This document shows, in pieces, positions 1-7,976 of a stretch of 40,139 bases of DNA. A program made the translations under genes and the position numbers. The stretch covers positions 1 through 40,139 of the forward strand of contig JAAZMZ010000065.1 in NCBI GenBank assembly GCA_012798535.1. The letters run 5' to 3'. The first letter of the stretch is position 1. Each line of letters opens with the position of its first letter. The stretch comes from Leptolinea sp. (GTDB lineage: Bacteria; Chloroflexota; Anaerolineae; Anaerolineales; Anaerolineaceae). Below the pieces are notes generated by a model. That model made no database searches. It saw only the letters and a list, made by a program, of their open reading frames with translations, and was not told where the DNA came from.

Positions 1-98
1 ATATTGCCGGTGTGCTGGATGGTGAATTGGATGTGTTTATCGACGAATTATCATTGCGCGATGAAACAGAACGATTGGCTGCCGCGTCTGCCGAATAA
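1..98 (+). CDS. prfA: Peptide chain release factor 1, C-terminal end (partial)
   Basis: Only the last 31 codons lie in the window, in the frame starting at base 3 and ending at TAA 96-98. The peptide reads GVLDGELDVFIDEL followed by RDETERLAA. This matches the closing helix of RF1, where an acidic stretch is followed by an (E/Q)xERLAA tail. RF1 releases peptides at UAA and UAG codons and is the substrate of PrmC, whose gene follows and overlaps it. The prfA-prmC pairing is a very common bacterial arrangement and supports the call. The GGQ motif and the rest of the protein are outside the window. Confidence 0.8.
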   Translation, partial: IAGVLDGELDVFIDELSLRDETERLAAASAE

Positions 99-936
99 CA
101 CCCTGGGTTTCTGGCTGGAGACCTCTCGACAAAAACTAGGCGAGATCAGCGAAACCCCGGCGCTGGAAGTTCAATTGATCGCCGCGCATGTGCTGGATAA
201 ACCGCGCGCCTGGTTGCTGGCACATCCGGAAGAAATTCTTTCAGCCGCCCACCTGACCCGCATGGACGAAATGCTGGCCGCTCTGGCAGCCGGTGCACCT
301 CTGGCATATTTGACTGGTGAGCGGGAATTCTTTGGGCTTCGTTTCATTATCCGGCCGGGATTGCTGGTACCACGACCGGAAACTGAACTACTGGTGGAAA
401 CCGCGCTAGACTGGCTGCAGAGGCATCCGGAAAGACGGACAGCCGTTGATGTAGGCTGCGGGAGCGGATGTATCGCCGTTACGCTGGCCGCCCGAGTTAC
501 GGATCTGCAAATCGATGCGCTGGATATCGACCCACTGGCGGTGGAAACCACCATACAAAACGCCGGCCATTATGCGAACGGAACACGCGTTATTGTTTTC
601 CAGTCTGATCTTCTCACGGCTACGCGCAATACGTACGACCTTATCTGCGCGAATCTGCCGTATATTCCCACCGAAAAGCTGAGTGATCTGCCTGCCGCCC
701 GCTTCGAACCTTATCACGCGCTGGATGGCGGCCGGGATGGTCTATATCTGATCGGGCGTCTTCTGGAACAGGCTGTCAGCCGCCTTCGACCGCAAGGATT
801 GATCCTGTTGGAAATCGAAGCCACTCTGGGCGAATCTATTCTCCGGTTGTCGCGCCGATATTTCCCGAAAGCCAAGATCGATCTGCTGCCGGACCTGGCC
901 GGACTGCCCCGCCTGGTCTGCATCCAGGACTTATGA
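61..936 (+). CDS. prmC: Peptide chain release factor N5-glutamine methyltransferase PrmC/HemK
   Basis: The product is 291 aa and methylates the glutamine of the GGQ motif in release factors RF1 and RF2. An N-terminal helical recognition domain (about 1-105) precedes a Rossmann-type SAM methyltransferase domain. The SAM-binding motif VDVGCGSG is at 129-136. The active-site tetrapeptide, NPPY in most family members, reads NLPY at 198-201. The start is uncertain. ATG 61 overlaps prfA by 38 bp and has no clear Shine-Dalgarno. The reading frame stays open upstream to base 4, but an overlap of that size with prfA is unlikely. Position behind prfA and ahead of a tsaC homologue is the usual housekeeping neighbourhood. 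Confidence 0.9.
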   Translation: MKQNDWLPRLPNNTLGFWLETSRQKLGEISETPALEVQLIAAHVLDKPRAWLLAHPEEILSAAHLTRMDEMLAALAAGAPLAYLTGEREFFGLRFIIRPGLLVPRPETELLVETALDWLQRHPERRTAVDVGCGSGCIAVTLAARVTDLQIDALDIDPLAVETTIQNAGHYANGTRVIVFQSDLLTATRNTYDLICANLPYIPTEKLSDLPAARFEPYHALDGGRDGLYLIGRLLEQAVSRLRPQGLILLEIEATLGESILRLSRRYFPKAKIDLLPDLAGLPRLVCIQDL

Positions 937-937
937 C

Positions 938-1852
938 ATGAAGCAAAACAAGTTACAACCCGGCATCCTGGCATTGATTGGATGTGTTTCCATCTGGGGT
1001 TCAACATTCGTCATTACCAAATCCCTGATGAATTCTATTGGTCCCTTCATGATCATCGGACTGCGCCTGATGATTTCCCTGGTTGTCATCACCCCGATCG
1101 CCCTGCGGCGCGGTTTTGTATGGAAAATGATCCTGCAAAAGGATTACCTGCTGTTCGGGTTGACCGGCGTCGCATTGTACTTTGGACTGGCCAACACCGG
1201 TCTGGACCTGACCACCGCAGCTAACGCAGCTTTGATCCAGGCAGCCAACCCTGCCGCCGTTGCTCTTTTATCCGTACTGGTGTTGAAAGAACAGATCACT
1301 CCTAAAAAGGGGATCGGTATTGGGCTTTCGATCATCGGGGTTTTACTGGTCGCCGGCATCCCGGCATCCAATCAGGGCGCAACGCTGGCCGGAAACCTTT
1401 TAATGGTGGGCAGTGTCATCGCCTGGGCGGTCTACACTGTGCAAAGCAGAAAAATCCCTTCCAGCGTAGATGCCCTGGCTTCGACCACCGCAAGTTTTTA
1501 TACCGGCCTGATCTGGCTGGTGCCCTTTATTGCATGGGAATTTACCCACATCGGCCTGCCGGTCATCTCACCTTCCTCATGGCTGGCGCTGGTGTATCTG
1601 GGACTTGTGGCTTCTGGGCTGGCTTACTTCCTGTGGAATTACGCTTTGAACAGTGTGGAGGCCTCAGTCGCGGCTCCTTTTATCAATCTAATCCCGATCA
1701 TCGGCCTGACCCTGTCCCTGCTTGTAGGAGAGTCGGTGACGTTCATTCAAATATTTGGCGGATTGGTCGCCATTCTGGGTGTATTGATCACCCAAAATAT
1801 TCCCATTCCTGGTAGAGGCAGCCTGCATGAAAACCCGGATCCTACCCATTAA
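938..1852 (+). CDS. EamA/DMT-family transporter
   Basis: This 304-aa integral membrane protein of the drug/metabolite transporter superfamily has about ten hydrophobic helices in two homologous EamA repeats (roughly 10-140 and 155-290). Characteristic pieces are the WGSTFVITK start of helix 1, the NAALIQAANPAAVALLS segment before LKEQIT in the first repeat, and an equivalent SVEASVAAPFINLIPI segment in the second. Family members export metabolites, amino acids or drugs. The substrate cannot be read from sequence. ATG 938 follows the prmC stop by one base, so the genes are probably co-transcribed and coupled. The 3' end overlaps the next gene by 26 bp. Confidence 0.88.
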   Translation: MKQNKLQPGILALIGCVSIWGSTFVITKSLMNSIGPFMIIGLRLMISLVVITPIALRRGFVWKMILQKDYLLFGLTGVALYFGLANTGLDLTTAANAALIQAANPAAVALLSVLVLKEQITPKKGIGIGLSIIGVLLVAGIPASNQGATLAGNLLMVGSVIAWAVYTVQSRKIPSSVDALASTTASFYTGLIWLVPFIAWEFTHIGLPVISPSSWLALVYLGLVASGLAYFLWNYALNSVEASVAAPFINLIPIIGLTLSLLVGESVTFIQIFGGLVAILGVLITQNIPIPGRGSLHENPDPTH

Positions 1853-2450
1853 TTCGTTTAACGCGATCAAAGAAGCTCTGCGTATTCTTCAATCCGGTGG
1901 ACTGGTCGCATTTCCGACAGACACCGTGTACGGGCTGGCGGCCAACCTGCATTCAGCAGCCGCCATCGATCGCATTTTCCAGGCCAAAGGCCGCGATTCG
2001 GCCAAAGCCATTCCGGTGCTCATCAGCCATCTCGATCAATTGGATCAGGTCGTCTCCAGTTTCCCCTCCAGCGCCCGAAGACTGGCAGAGCATTTCTGGC
2101 CGGGAGCGCTCACCCTGGTCGTTCCACGTCTGCCTGACCTTCCGGCGAACTTAAGCAGTGAATCGACCGTAGCTATACGAATGCCGGATTATGCTCCGGT
2201 TCTGACCGTTCTTCAGCATTGCGGACCGCTGGCCGTGACATCCGCCAATTTGAGCGGAAAAGCCAATCCTCTTACTGCGCAGGATGTCCTTAATCAATTA
2301 GACGGCAGAATCGATCTTGTGCTGGATGGCGGCAGAGTCAACGGCGGTGTTCCTTCGACAATTGTCGATTGTCACGTAGAGCCACCGGTCATCCTCCGCC
2401 AGGGTGCCATCGCTGAAGAAGCCATTCAGGCTGCTCTTCAGGACGACTGA
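1827..2450 (+). CDS. tsaC: Threonylcarbamoyl-AMP synthase (TsaC/Sua5/YrdC family)
   Basis: The product is 207 aa and consists of a YrdC domain only, without the C-terminal Sua5 extension, so it corresponds to the short TsaC form. The enzyme makes threonylcarbamoyl-AMP from threonine, bicarbonate and ATP, the first step of the t6A modification at tRNA position 37. Diagnostic segments are GGLVAFPTDTVYGL near 24-37, the KGR...AKAIPVL substrate loop near 54-65, and the late SANLSG motif. The start overlaps the upstream transporter gene by 26 bp. The prfA-prmC-tsaC order is widespread in bacteria, here with a transporter inserted. Confidence 0.92.
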   Translation: MKTRILPINSFNAIKEALRILQSGGLVAFPTDTVYGLAANLHSAAAIDRIFQAKGRDSAKAIPVLISHLDQLDQVVSSFPSSARRLAEHFWPGALTLVVPRLPDLPANLSSESTVAIRMPDYAPVLTVLQHCGPLAVTSANLSGKANPLTAQDVLNQLDGRIDLVLDGGRVNGGVPSTIVDCHVEPPVILRQGAIAEEAIQAALQDD

Positions 2451-2509
2451 ACCGGATCTCCAACGCGAGACCGGAATAGGCATCTAGTTTTAGGAGTAGA
2501 ATCAGAACC

Positions 2510-3940
2510 ATGGCTACTCAACCTGTCAAGGTTCGCAAGAAATTCGATTTTTTCACTCTTTTCATCCAGATAACCATTGCCATTTTGACAGTCGCGACGG
2601 CGCTGGTCTCTTACACGGTTGTGCGTGCTTTCACCGCCTCCTGGAGCCTGACAAACCTGCCAGGTGATCCACTGCTGGATGTCAATCCCCTGTTGACCGA
2701 ATATCCCACACAGGAAGGCGGATCACTTAACGTGACACCTGTGCCCACCGTTGACCTGGTCGTGGATTTAAAACCCACTCCGGTGCGCTGGGACGGTGTC
2801 AAACGCATCACAGTCTTGCTGCTGGGGCTCGATTACCGTGACTGGGAAGCGGGTGATACCCCCCGCTCGGATTCGATGATGTTGTTGACTGTGGATCCTC
2901 TTTCCAGGACGGCGGGTATTCTTTCAATCCCACGCGATATCTGGACAGTCGTCCCCGGATTTGATTATTACAAGATCAACACGGCGTATTTCCTGGGTGA
3001 ACGGTACAAGCTGCCCGGCGGTGGTCCCCAACTGGCCACCGAGACAGTCGAAAATTTCCTGGGTGTGCCTATCGACTATTACGCGCAGATCGATTTCAAC
3101 GCCTTTGTACAATTCATCGACGCGCTTGGCGGGCTGGACATGAAGATCAAGACTGCCATCAAGGTTGATCCCGTCGGCCCGGGAAACACCGTCATCCTTC
3201 AGCCGGGAACGCAGACATTGAGCGGCGCCGTGGCGCTGGGCTACGCGCGGAACCGCTACACCGAATATGATGATTTTGACCGCGCGGCACGCCAGCAGGA
3301 AGTGCTCATGGCCGTCCGCAATCAGGTGATCAACCTGAATATGTTGCCTACCCTGGTGACCAAAGCCCCCGAGTTGTACGCTGAGCTTTCAAAGGGATTG
3401 CGCACTAACCTGACACTTGACCAGATCATCCGGTTGGCTTATCTTGCTGAACAAATTCCTCCCGAGAACATCACCAAAGGCGTGATCGATACACACATGG
3501 TGAGCTTCGCCAAGTCCCCGGACGGATTGGATATTCTGATCCCGGTGCCGGAAAAAATCCATGAACTGCGCGACAAAATATTCAAGACATCCCTTCCGGA
3601 AGGGAAATTACAATACGGTGAAGATTGGGCGGTGTTATTAAAAGAAGAAGGCGCCAGAGTTGAGATCAGCGACGCCAGCCGGGTGGACGGACTAGGAGAA
3701 AAAACCGCCGCCTATCTGCGCGAAAAAGGAATCAACGTTACCGGTGTGTCACTTTCTCCCGGTTCCTCTACGGTTTCCTATCTGAAGAGCTATTCCGGAA
3801 TGGTCTATACCATGCAGTATCTGGCCGACCTGTTGCAGATTGATGCGTATCGAATCGAAACCAAATACCTGACGGATTCTCCGATGGATATCACGCTGAT
3901 GATCGGCAAAGATTGGTCAAAAATGGGATTGATCCAGTGA
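2510..3940 (+). CDS. LytR-CpsA-Psr (LCP) family glycopolymer ligase with LytR_C domain
   Basis: The product is 476 aa. One N-terminal membrane helix (about 17-40) anchors an extracytoplasmic LCP domain (about 98-260) and a C-terminal LytR_C-type domain (about 380-470). LCP hallmarks are visible: LLLGLDYR near 103-110, TPRSDSMML with R119 and D121, the SIPRD motif with R142 and D143, and a later GYARNRY...DFDRAARQQ segment. Family members move glycopolymers from undecaprenyl-phosphate carriers to peptidoglycan. Here it could attach the product of the glycan locus 15 kb downstream, but that is inference. GGAG lies about 12 nt before ATG 2510. A terminator overlaps the stop codon. Confidence 0.92.
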   Translation: MATQPVKVRKKFDFFTLFIQITIAILTVATALVSYTVVRAFTASWSLTNLPGDPLLDVNPLLTEYPTQEGGSLNVTPVPTVDLVVDLKPTPVRWDGVKRITVLLLGLDYRDWEAGDTPRSDSMMLLTVDPLSRTAGILSIPRDIWTVVPGFDYYKINTAYFLGERYKLPGGGPQLATETVENFLGVPIDYYAQIDFNAFVQFIDALGGLDMKIKTAIKVDPVGPGNTVILQPGTQTLSGAVALGYARNRYTEYDDFDRAARQQEVLMAVRNQVINLNMLPTLVTKAPELYAELSKGLRTNLTLDQIIRLAYLAEQIPPENITKGVIDTHMVSFAKSPDGLDILIPVPEKIHELRDKIFKTSLPEGKLQYGEDWAVLLKEEGARVEISDASRVDGLGEKTAAYLREKGINVTGVSLSPGSSTVSYLKSYSGMVYTMQYLADLLQIDAYRIETKYLTDSPMDITLMIGKDWSKMGLIQ

Positions 3941-3956
3941 TCGATCCCATTTTTTT
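3919..3956. terminator. Bidirectional intrinsic terminator between convergent genes
   Basis: A 12-bp stem (3923-3934 with 3939-3950, one G:U pair) has a CAGT loop. It is flanked by AAAAA on the left (3919-3923) and a T run on the right (3950-3956). It can therefore stop transcription of the LCP gene on + and of the aldolase gene on -. The LCP stop codon TGA (3938-3940) lies at the loop and descending arm of the hairpin. Confidence 0.85.
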
Positions 3957-3965
3957 CAACAAGAA

Positions 3966-4625
3966 CTACTGATTGGCTACCGGATGGTAGTATTGGATAT
4001 AGGATTCGCGCACCTGCGCCTGGACCTTTTCATCCAGCGTAATCACTTTGGATCCCATGGAGCGCGCCCAGATGACCAGGCGGGCGGTGTTCTCGGCCGC
4101 CAGAGTTGAATCATAAGCCTGCGCGAGATTCGTCCCTACCGTTAACAGTCCATGTTGCGCCAGCAAGACGGCAACACCCGAACCGATGGTATCAAAGACG
4201 ATTTGCGCCAGCTCCATGGAGCCGGGTGCGCGGTACGGTGCCACCGGAACGGGGCCGGTAAGGCAGGATGCCGCTTCCGTCAGAACCGGCGGGATCTGTT
4301 CGTGGGTGATGCAAAACACCGAGGCGTAGGGCGCGTGGGTATGCACCACAGCATTCACCTCTTTTCTTTCGCGGTAGAAAATGGTGTGCATGCGGATCTC
4401 TGTGGTGGGCATCCACTTCCCCTTGACCACCTTGCCGAATACATCGGTGATGACAATATCTTCCGGTTTCATCACATTGTACGGAATGGCCGACGGGGTG
4501 ACCGCCACCAGCCCGGTTTCGCGATCACAGGCGCTGATATTGCCCTGAGCGCCGTGCGCCAGTCCATCCGGTACCAGTTGTCTGGCCAGGTTATATACTT
4601 CGTTGCAAAGATCTTCGATTAACAT
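3966..4625 (-). CDS. Class II aldolase/epimerase family protein (FucA/AraD-like)
   Basis: This 219-aa protein of the class II aldolase/adducin fold is zinc dependent. The phosphate-binding GNIS is at 28-31. The predicted catalytic acid is E76 in MPTTEIR. Zinc ligands are H95 and H97 (HTHAPYA) and H158 (AQHGLL). The length matches L-fuculose-1-phosphate aldolase or L-ribulose-5-phosphate 4-epimerase, which cannot be separated reliably by eye. The gene stands alone, convergent to the LCP gene, so there is no operon to name the sugar. GAGG sits 5 nt before the ATG on the - strand. Two inverted repeats upstream suggest regulation. Confidence 0.85.
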   Translation of the reverse strand: MLIEDLCNEVYNLARQLVPDGLAHGAQGNISACDRETGLVAVTPSAIPYNVMKPEDIVITDVFGKVVKGKWMPTTEIRMHTIFYRERKEVNAVVHTHAPYASVFCITHEQIPPVLTEAASCLTGPVPVAPYRAPGSMELAQIVFDTIGSGVAVLLAQHGLLTVGTNLAQAYDSTLAAENTARLVIWARSMGSKVITLDEKVQAQVRESYIQYYHPVANQ

Positions 4626-4649
4626 GATTCCTCTAAATAAACAAGAATG

Positions 4650-4665
4650 CTCTCATTGTTGAGAG
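4650..4665 (-). promoter_or_regulatory. Inverted repeat in the aldolase 5' leader
   Basis: A perfect 6-bp inverted repeat, CTCTCA-TTGT-TGAGAG, lies 24 nt upstream of the aldolase ATG. It could be an RNA hairpin in the leader or an operator half-site pair. No regulator gene is adjacent. Confidence 0.35.
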
Positions 4666-4720
4666 AACGTGTAATGAATGTCTTCTGAATTGATCTTTCA
4701 CATTGCTTACCGATAAATAC

Positions 4721-4746
4721 AGCAGATTCATAACCTGCTAATTATA
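4721..4746 (-). promoter_or_regulatory. Possible aldolase promoter -10 with adjoining inverted repeat
   Basis: Read on the - strand, TATAAT (plus 4741-4746) is followed almost immediately by AGCAG-N9-CTGCT (plus 4721-4739). An inverted repeat at the expected transcription start is a common operator layout. No convincing -35 box is visible at 17 nt spacing, so the promoter call is tentative. Confidence 0.35.
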
Positions 4747-4823
4747 AACCTATCCATCCAGTTAAAATTGAAAAATACACGAACTAAAGCGCAATAACAT
4801 TCTAGATGAACAAAACCACAGAC

Positions 4824-4852
4824 TTGACAATCTATTACCCGTCAGGTAAAAT
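4824..4852 (+). promoter_or_regulatory. Near-consensus housekeeping sigma promoter for the tRNA-Ala/leuS unit
   Basis: TTGACA (4824-4829), a 17-nt spacer and TAAAAT (4847-4852) form an almost perfect vegetative promoter. Transcription would begin near 4859, about 11 nt before the first tRNA-Ala. No comparable promoter is seen between the tRNAs and leuS, so this one may drive all three. Confidence 0.8.
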
Positions 4853-4869
4853 GCAATCACTCTGGAGAT

Positions 4870-4942
4870 GGGCCTGTAGCGCAGTTGGGAGCGCGCTTCA
4901 ATCGCACTGAAGAGGCCGAGGGTTCGAATCCCTCCAGGTCCA
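4870..4942 (+). tRNA. tRNA-Ala (anticodon CGC)
   Basis: This is a complete 73-nt cloverleaf with a 7-bp acceptor stem, a GCGC/GCGC D stem, a CTTCA/TGAAG anticodon stem and a GAGGG-TTCGAAT-CCCTC T arm. The anticodon loop ATCGCAC gives CGC, reading GCG codons. The acceptor carries G3:U70, the classic alanine identity element, and discriminator A73. The 3' CCA is not encoded. Confidence 0.95.
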
Positions 4943-4981
4943 CTGGATTGGGATCGAAAACACAGAGTTTAACAATTGAAT

Positions 4982-5054
4982 GGGCCCATAGCGCAGTTGG
5001 GAGCGCGTCTCAATGGCATTGAGAAGGCCGAGAGTTCGAATCTCTCTGGGTCCA
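4982..5054 (+). tRNA. tRNA-Ala (anticodon GGC)
   Basis: This is a complete 73-nt cloverleaf closely similar to the preceding tRNA. The anticodon stem is TCTCA/TGAGA and the loop ATGGCAT gives anticodon GGC (GCC/GCT codons). G3:U70 and A73 are present and CCA is not encoded. It lies 39 nt after the first tRNA. A T-box leader begins only 7 nt beyond its 3' end. Confidence 0.95.
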
Positions 5055-5061
5055 CAAAAAA

Positions 5062-5300
5062 GCGGGAGTAGTAAGCTATCCGGCAGAGAGCCCGGCACAC
5101 GGTGGAAGCCAGGCAGGTGTTACGGAACACATCAGGCAGAACTCGCCCGCCGTACCGGTAGTCGGTATGCAACCCCGGTGAATGGTTCAGCCGGCGGCGG
5201 GTACGCCCGATACAGCGCCCAAAGCGGCCCTGTGTTTCGGGCAAGCAGGGTGGTACCACGGAGAAAGTCCCTTCGCCCCTGACGGCGCAGGACTTTTTTA
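5062..5300 (+). promoter_or_regulatory. T-box leader (leucine, specifier CUC) controlling leuS
   Basis: T-box leaders sense uncharged tRNA and switch downstream transcription on. The Stem I base is GCGGG (5062-5066) with CCCGC (5146-5150). Its internal loop has AGTAGTA on the 5' side and GAA-CTC-G on the 3' side, which places the specifier codon CTC (Leu) at 5142-5144. The conserved T-box AGGGTGGTACCACGG is at 5247-5261. Its TGGT bulge (5251-5254) can pair with the ACCA end of tRNA-Leu. AGGG (5247-5250) can pair with CCCT (5269-5272) to form an antiterminator that competes with the terminator. The downstream gene is leuS, matching the specifier. Confidence 0.93.
5264..5299 (+). terminator. 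T-box-controlled intrinsic terminator
   Basis: AAAGTCC (5264-5270) pairs with GGACTTT (5290-5296), and CGCC/GGCG pair inside (5274-5277 with 5284-5287). A run of six T (5294-5299) follows. This is the off state of the leuS leader. Confidence 0.88.
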
Positions 5301-5325
5301 TTTAACCTGTTGTTTGGAGATGAGA

Positions 5326-7782
5326 ATGAGTCAGGCTTCAATCCCTACCTACAATCCCGCTGAAATCGAATCCCGCTGGCAGAAGAAATGGGAAGCAGAC
5401 GGGTTATACCATTCAGATATCGATCCGCAAAAACCCAAACACTATGCTATGACCATGCTGCCCTACCCCTCCGGGGATCTGCATATCGGGCACTGGTATG
5501 CCATGACGCCATCGGATGCCCGGGCGCGCTATATGCGCATGCGCGGTTTCAATGTGATGTTCCCCATGGGATTCGACGCCTTTGGACTTCCGGCGGAAAA
5601 TGCCGCCATCAAGAAGAATATCCACCCCAAGACATGGACGTATGCCAACATTGACCGCATGCGACAGCAATTAAAAAGCATGGGGAGCATGTTCGACTGG
5701 CGGCGCGAAGCCATCTCCTCAGATCCAAAATATTACAAATGGTCGCAATGGTTCTTCACACAGCTCTACAAACACGGCCTGGCATACCGCAAATTTTCAC
5801 CGGTAGACTGGTGCCCGAACTGCAACACCACCCTGGCGCGCGAACAGGTCTGGGGCGAAGACCGCCATTGTGAACGCTGCAATACCCCGGTGGTCAAGAA
5901 AGACCTGAACCAGTGGTTTTTCAAGATCACAGCCTATGCCGAAGAATTGCTGGATTTCAGCACCATTGACTGGCCGGAACGGGTGAAAACCCTGCAAACC
6001 AACTGGATCGGTAAATCCACCGGCGCTTCCGTGACATTTCGCACGGAACAGGGCGATCCGTTGGAAGTATTCACCACCCGGCCGGACACCCTATGGGGTG
6101 TAACCTTCATGGTGCTGGCTCCGGAACATCCTCTGGTGGCGAAACTGACTTCACCAGACCGCAAATCCGCGGTGGATGACTATTTGGCAGAAACCATCCG
6201 TCAGTCTGATATTCAGCGGGAAGCCACAGATAAAGAAAAGACCGGCGTTTTTACCGGCGGATATGCCATCAACCCGGTGAACAATGAAAAAATCCCCGTG
6301 TGGATCGCCGATTACGTCCTGATGACCTACGGCACGGGCGCCATCATGGCCGTCCCCGCCCATGACCAGCGCGACTTTGAATTTGCCCGCAAGTTCAACC
6401 TGCCGGTTCGTGTGGTCATTCAACCCGAAGGCGCCGCGGATTTGGATGCTGACAGCATGGTGGAAGCCGTCCCGGCCAAAGGTGTGATGGTGCACTCCGG
6501 CGAATTGACCGGCACACCGGAAAATCAGGCTATGGCCAGGGTCATCAAGTTCCTGGAGGACAAAAATGCCGGACACGCCACCACCAACTACCGCATCCGC
6601 GACTGGTTAATTTCGCGCCAGCGGTACTGGGGAGCGCCCATTCCCATGGTGTTCTGTGAAAAGTGCGGCGTTCTGCCCGTGCCGGATGAACAACTGCCGG
6701 TTCTGCTGCCCGACGATGTCGAATGGAAACCGACCGGTGAAAGCCCGCTGAAACTGCATCCCACCTGGAAGAAGACTACCTGCCCGCAGTGCGGCGGTCC
6801 GGCGGAACGCGAAACGGATACCATGGATACTTTCATGTGCTCTTCCTGGTATCATCTGCGCTACCTGTCACCGAATTACGATAAATACCCCTTCGACCCG
6901 GCCGAATATGATTACTGGGCACCTGTGGATGTATACACCGGCGGCATCGAACATGCCACTATGCACCTTATCTATACGCGATTCTTCCAGAAAGCCCTGC
7001 GGGATATGGGGATCACCCGCGGGCCTGAACCCATGCTCACCCTGCGCAATCAGGGGATTGTTCTGGGGGAAGATTCGGAGAAAATGAGCAAGAGCCGCGG
7101 AAACGTCGTGGCACCCGATAATCTGGTGAAAGCCTATGGCGCCGATTCTGTGCGCGCTTACCTCATGTTCTTTGCCCGCTGGGATCTGGGCGCGCCCTGG
7201 AACAAGACCGGTATTGACGGCACCGTGCGCTGGCTGCGCCGTGTGTGGACGACCTGTCTGGAACCTTCTGCCGGCAAATCCGCCTCGCCCGAAGCAGACA
7301 AGAATCTGCGCCGTAAATTGCATCAAACACTGCGCTCTGTCACCCGTGATTTTGAAAATTTCGAATTCAATACTATCGTATCTAGCCTGATGGAATTATT
7401 GAATGATATGCAAAAATACCGCCAGGAAAATCCAGGCCCTTCGAAAGTCTGGGAGGAAGCCGTGGATATCTACCTGCGTATGCTGGCGCCTGTTTCGCCA
7501 CACATCTCCGAAGAACTCTGGTTCAGGCTGGGCAAACCGTATTCCATTCATACCCAAAAATGGCCGGCCGTGGATGAAGCAGCCGCCGCGGATGAGAACA
7601 TTACTCTGGTGCTGCAGGTCAACGGCAAAGTCCGCGATCGCTTGATTGTTCCGGTCACGGTGACCGAAGCCGAAGCCAAGGCGGCCGCCATAGCCAATGA
7701 AGCGGTCATCCGCGCCCTGGACGGCCGCATTCCCAGACAGGTGATCTACGTTCCAGGACGGCTGGTTAACGTCGTAGGATAA
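5326..7782 (+). CDS. leuS: Leucyl-tRNA synthetase
   Basis: The product is 818 aa, the usual length for bacterial LeuRS. It charges tRNA-Leu with leucine. The class I signature HIGH is at 53-56 and KMSKS at 586-590. A zinc-knuckle segment CPNC starts at C163 with a second cysteine pair shortly after. An editing (CP1) domain lies between, and a further CEKC/CPQC cysteine pair precedes the KMSKS region. ATG 5326 was chosen because GGAG (5316-5319) lies 6 nt upstream. The in-frame ATG at 5320 abuts that Shine-Dalgarno, and anything further upstream would run into the T-box leader. Expression should rise when uncharged tRNA-Leu accumulates. Confidence 0.97.
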   Translation: MSQASIPTYNPAEIESRWQKKWEADGLYHSDIDPQKPKHYAMTMLPYPSGDLHIGHWYAMTPSDARARYMRMRGFNVMFPMGFDAFGLPAENAAIKKNIHPKTWTYANIDRMRQQLKSMGSMFDWRREAISSDPKYYKWSQWFFTQLYKHGLAYRKFSPVDWCPNCNTTLAREQVWGEDRHCERCNTPVVKKDLNQWFFKITAYAEELLDFSTIDWPERVKTLQTNWIGKSTGASVTFRTEQGDPLEVFTTRPDTLWGVTFMVLAPEHPLVAKLTSPDRKSAVDDYLAETIRQSDIQREATDKEKTGVFTGGYAINPVNNEKIPVWIADYVLMTYGTGAIMAVPAHDQRDFEFARKFNLPVRVVIQPEGAADLDADSMVEAVPAKGVMVHSGELTGTPENQAMARVIKFLEDKNAGHATTNYRIRDWLISRQRYWGAPIPMVFCEKCGVLPVPDEQLPVLLPDDVEWKPTGESPLKLHPTWKKTTCPQCGGPAERETDTMDTFMCSSWYHLRYLSPNYDKYPFDPAEYDYWAPVDVYTGGIEHATMHLIYTRFFQKALRDMGITRGPEPMLTLRNQGIVLGEDSEKMSKSRGNVVAPDNLVKAYGADSVRAYLMFFARWDLGAPWNKTGIDGTVRWLRRVWTTCLEPSAGKSASPEADKNLRRKLHQTLRSVTRDFENFEFNTIVSSLMELLNDMQKYRQENPGPSKVWEEAVDIYLRMLAPVSPHISEELWFRLGKPYSIHTQKWPAVDEAAAADENITLVLQVNGKVRDRLIVPVTVTEAEAKAAAIANEAVIRALDGRIPRQVIYVPGRLVNVVG

Positions 7783-7815
7783 TTACCTGCGGGGTACGTA
7801 ATTTACACCTGTGTT

Positions 7816-7844
7816 CAGGCGGGGTAATTCTCCCCGCCTGTTTT
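7816..7844 (+). terminator. Intrinsic terminator after leuS
   Basis: A 9-bp GC-rich stem CAGGCGGGG (7816-7824) with CCCCGCCTG (7832-7840) has a 7-nt loop and is followed by TTTT. It lies 33 nt after the leuS stop. Confidence 0.85.
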
Positions 7845-7976
7845 GCTTATTTAAGCAGGATAAATCTGTCAAAGGCCAGAGATTTTACATCCGATTTACA
7901 CGGATGAAATATCCGGATGATATGTATTTCCTACAATGGCTTTGAAATGACCAACCTTTAGAGAAATGGAGTTGCC

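Noticed and set aside
4898..5259. Open frames on the - strand across the tRNA-Ala genes (peptides containing REIRTLGLLNAIETR and RDSNPRPLQCD).
   Set aside because: These are antisense translations of tRNA genes, a well-known source of false proteins in databases. The tRNAs fold perfectly on the + strand.
5182..5325. N-terminal extension of leuS back to base 5182.
   Set aside because: It would overlap the T-box and its terminator. The real start at 5326 has a well-spaced Shine-Dalgarno and the protein then matches the usual LeuRS N-terminus.
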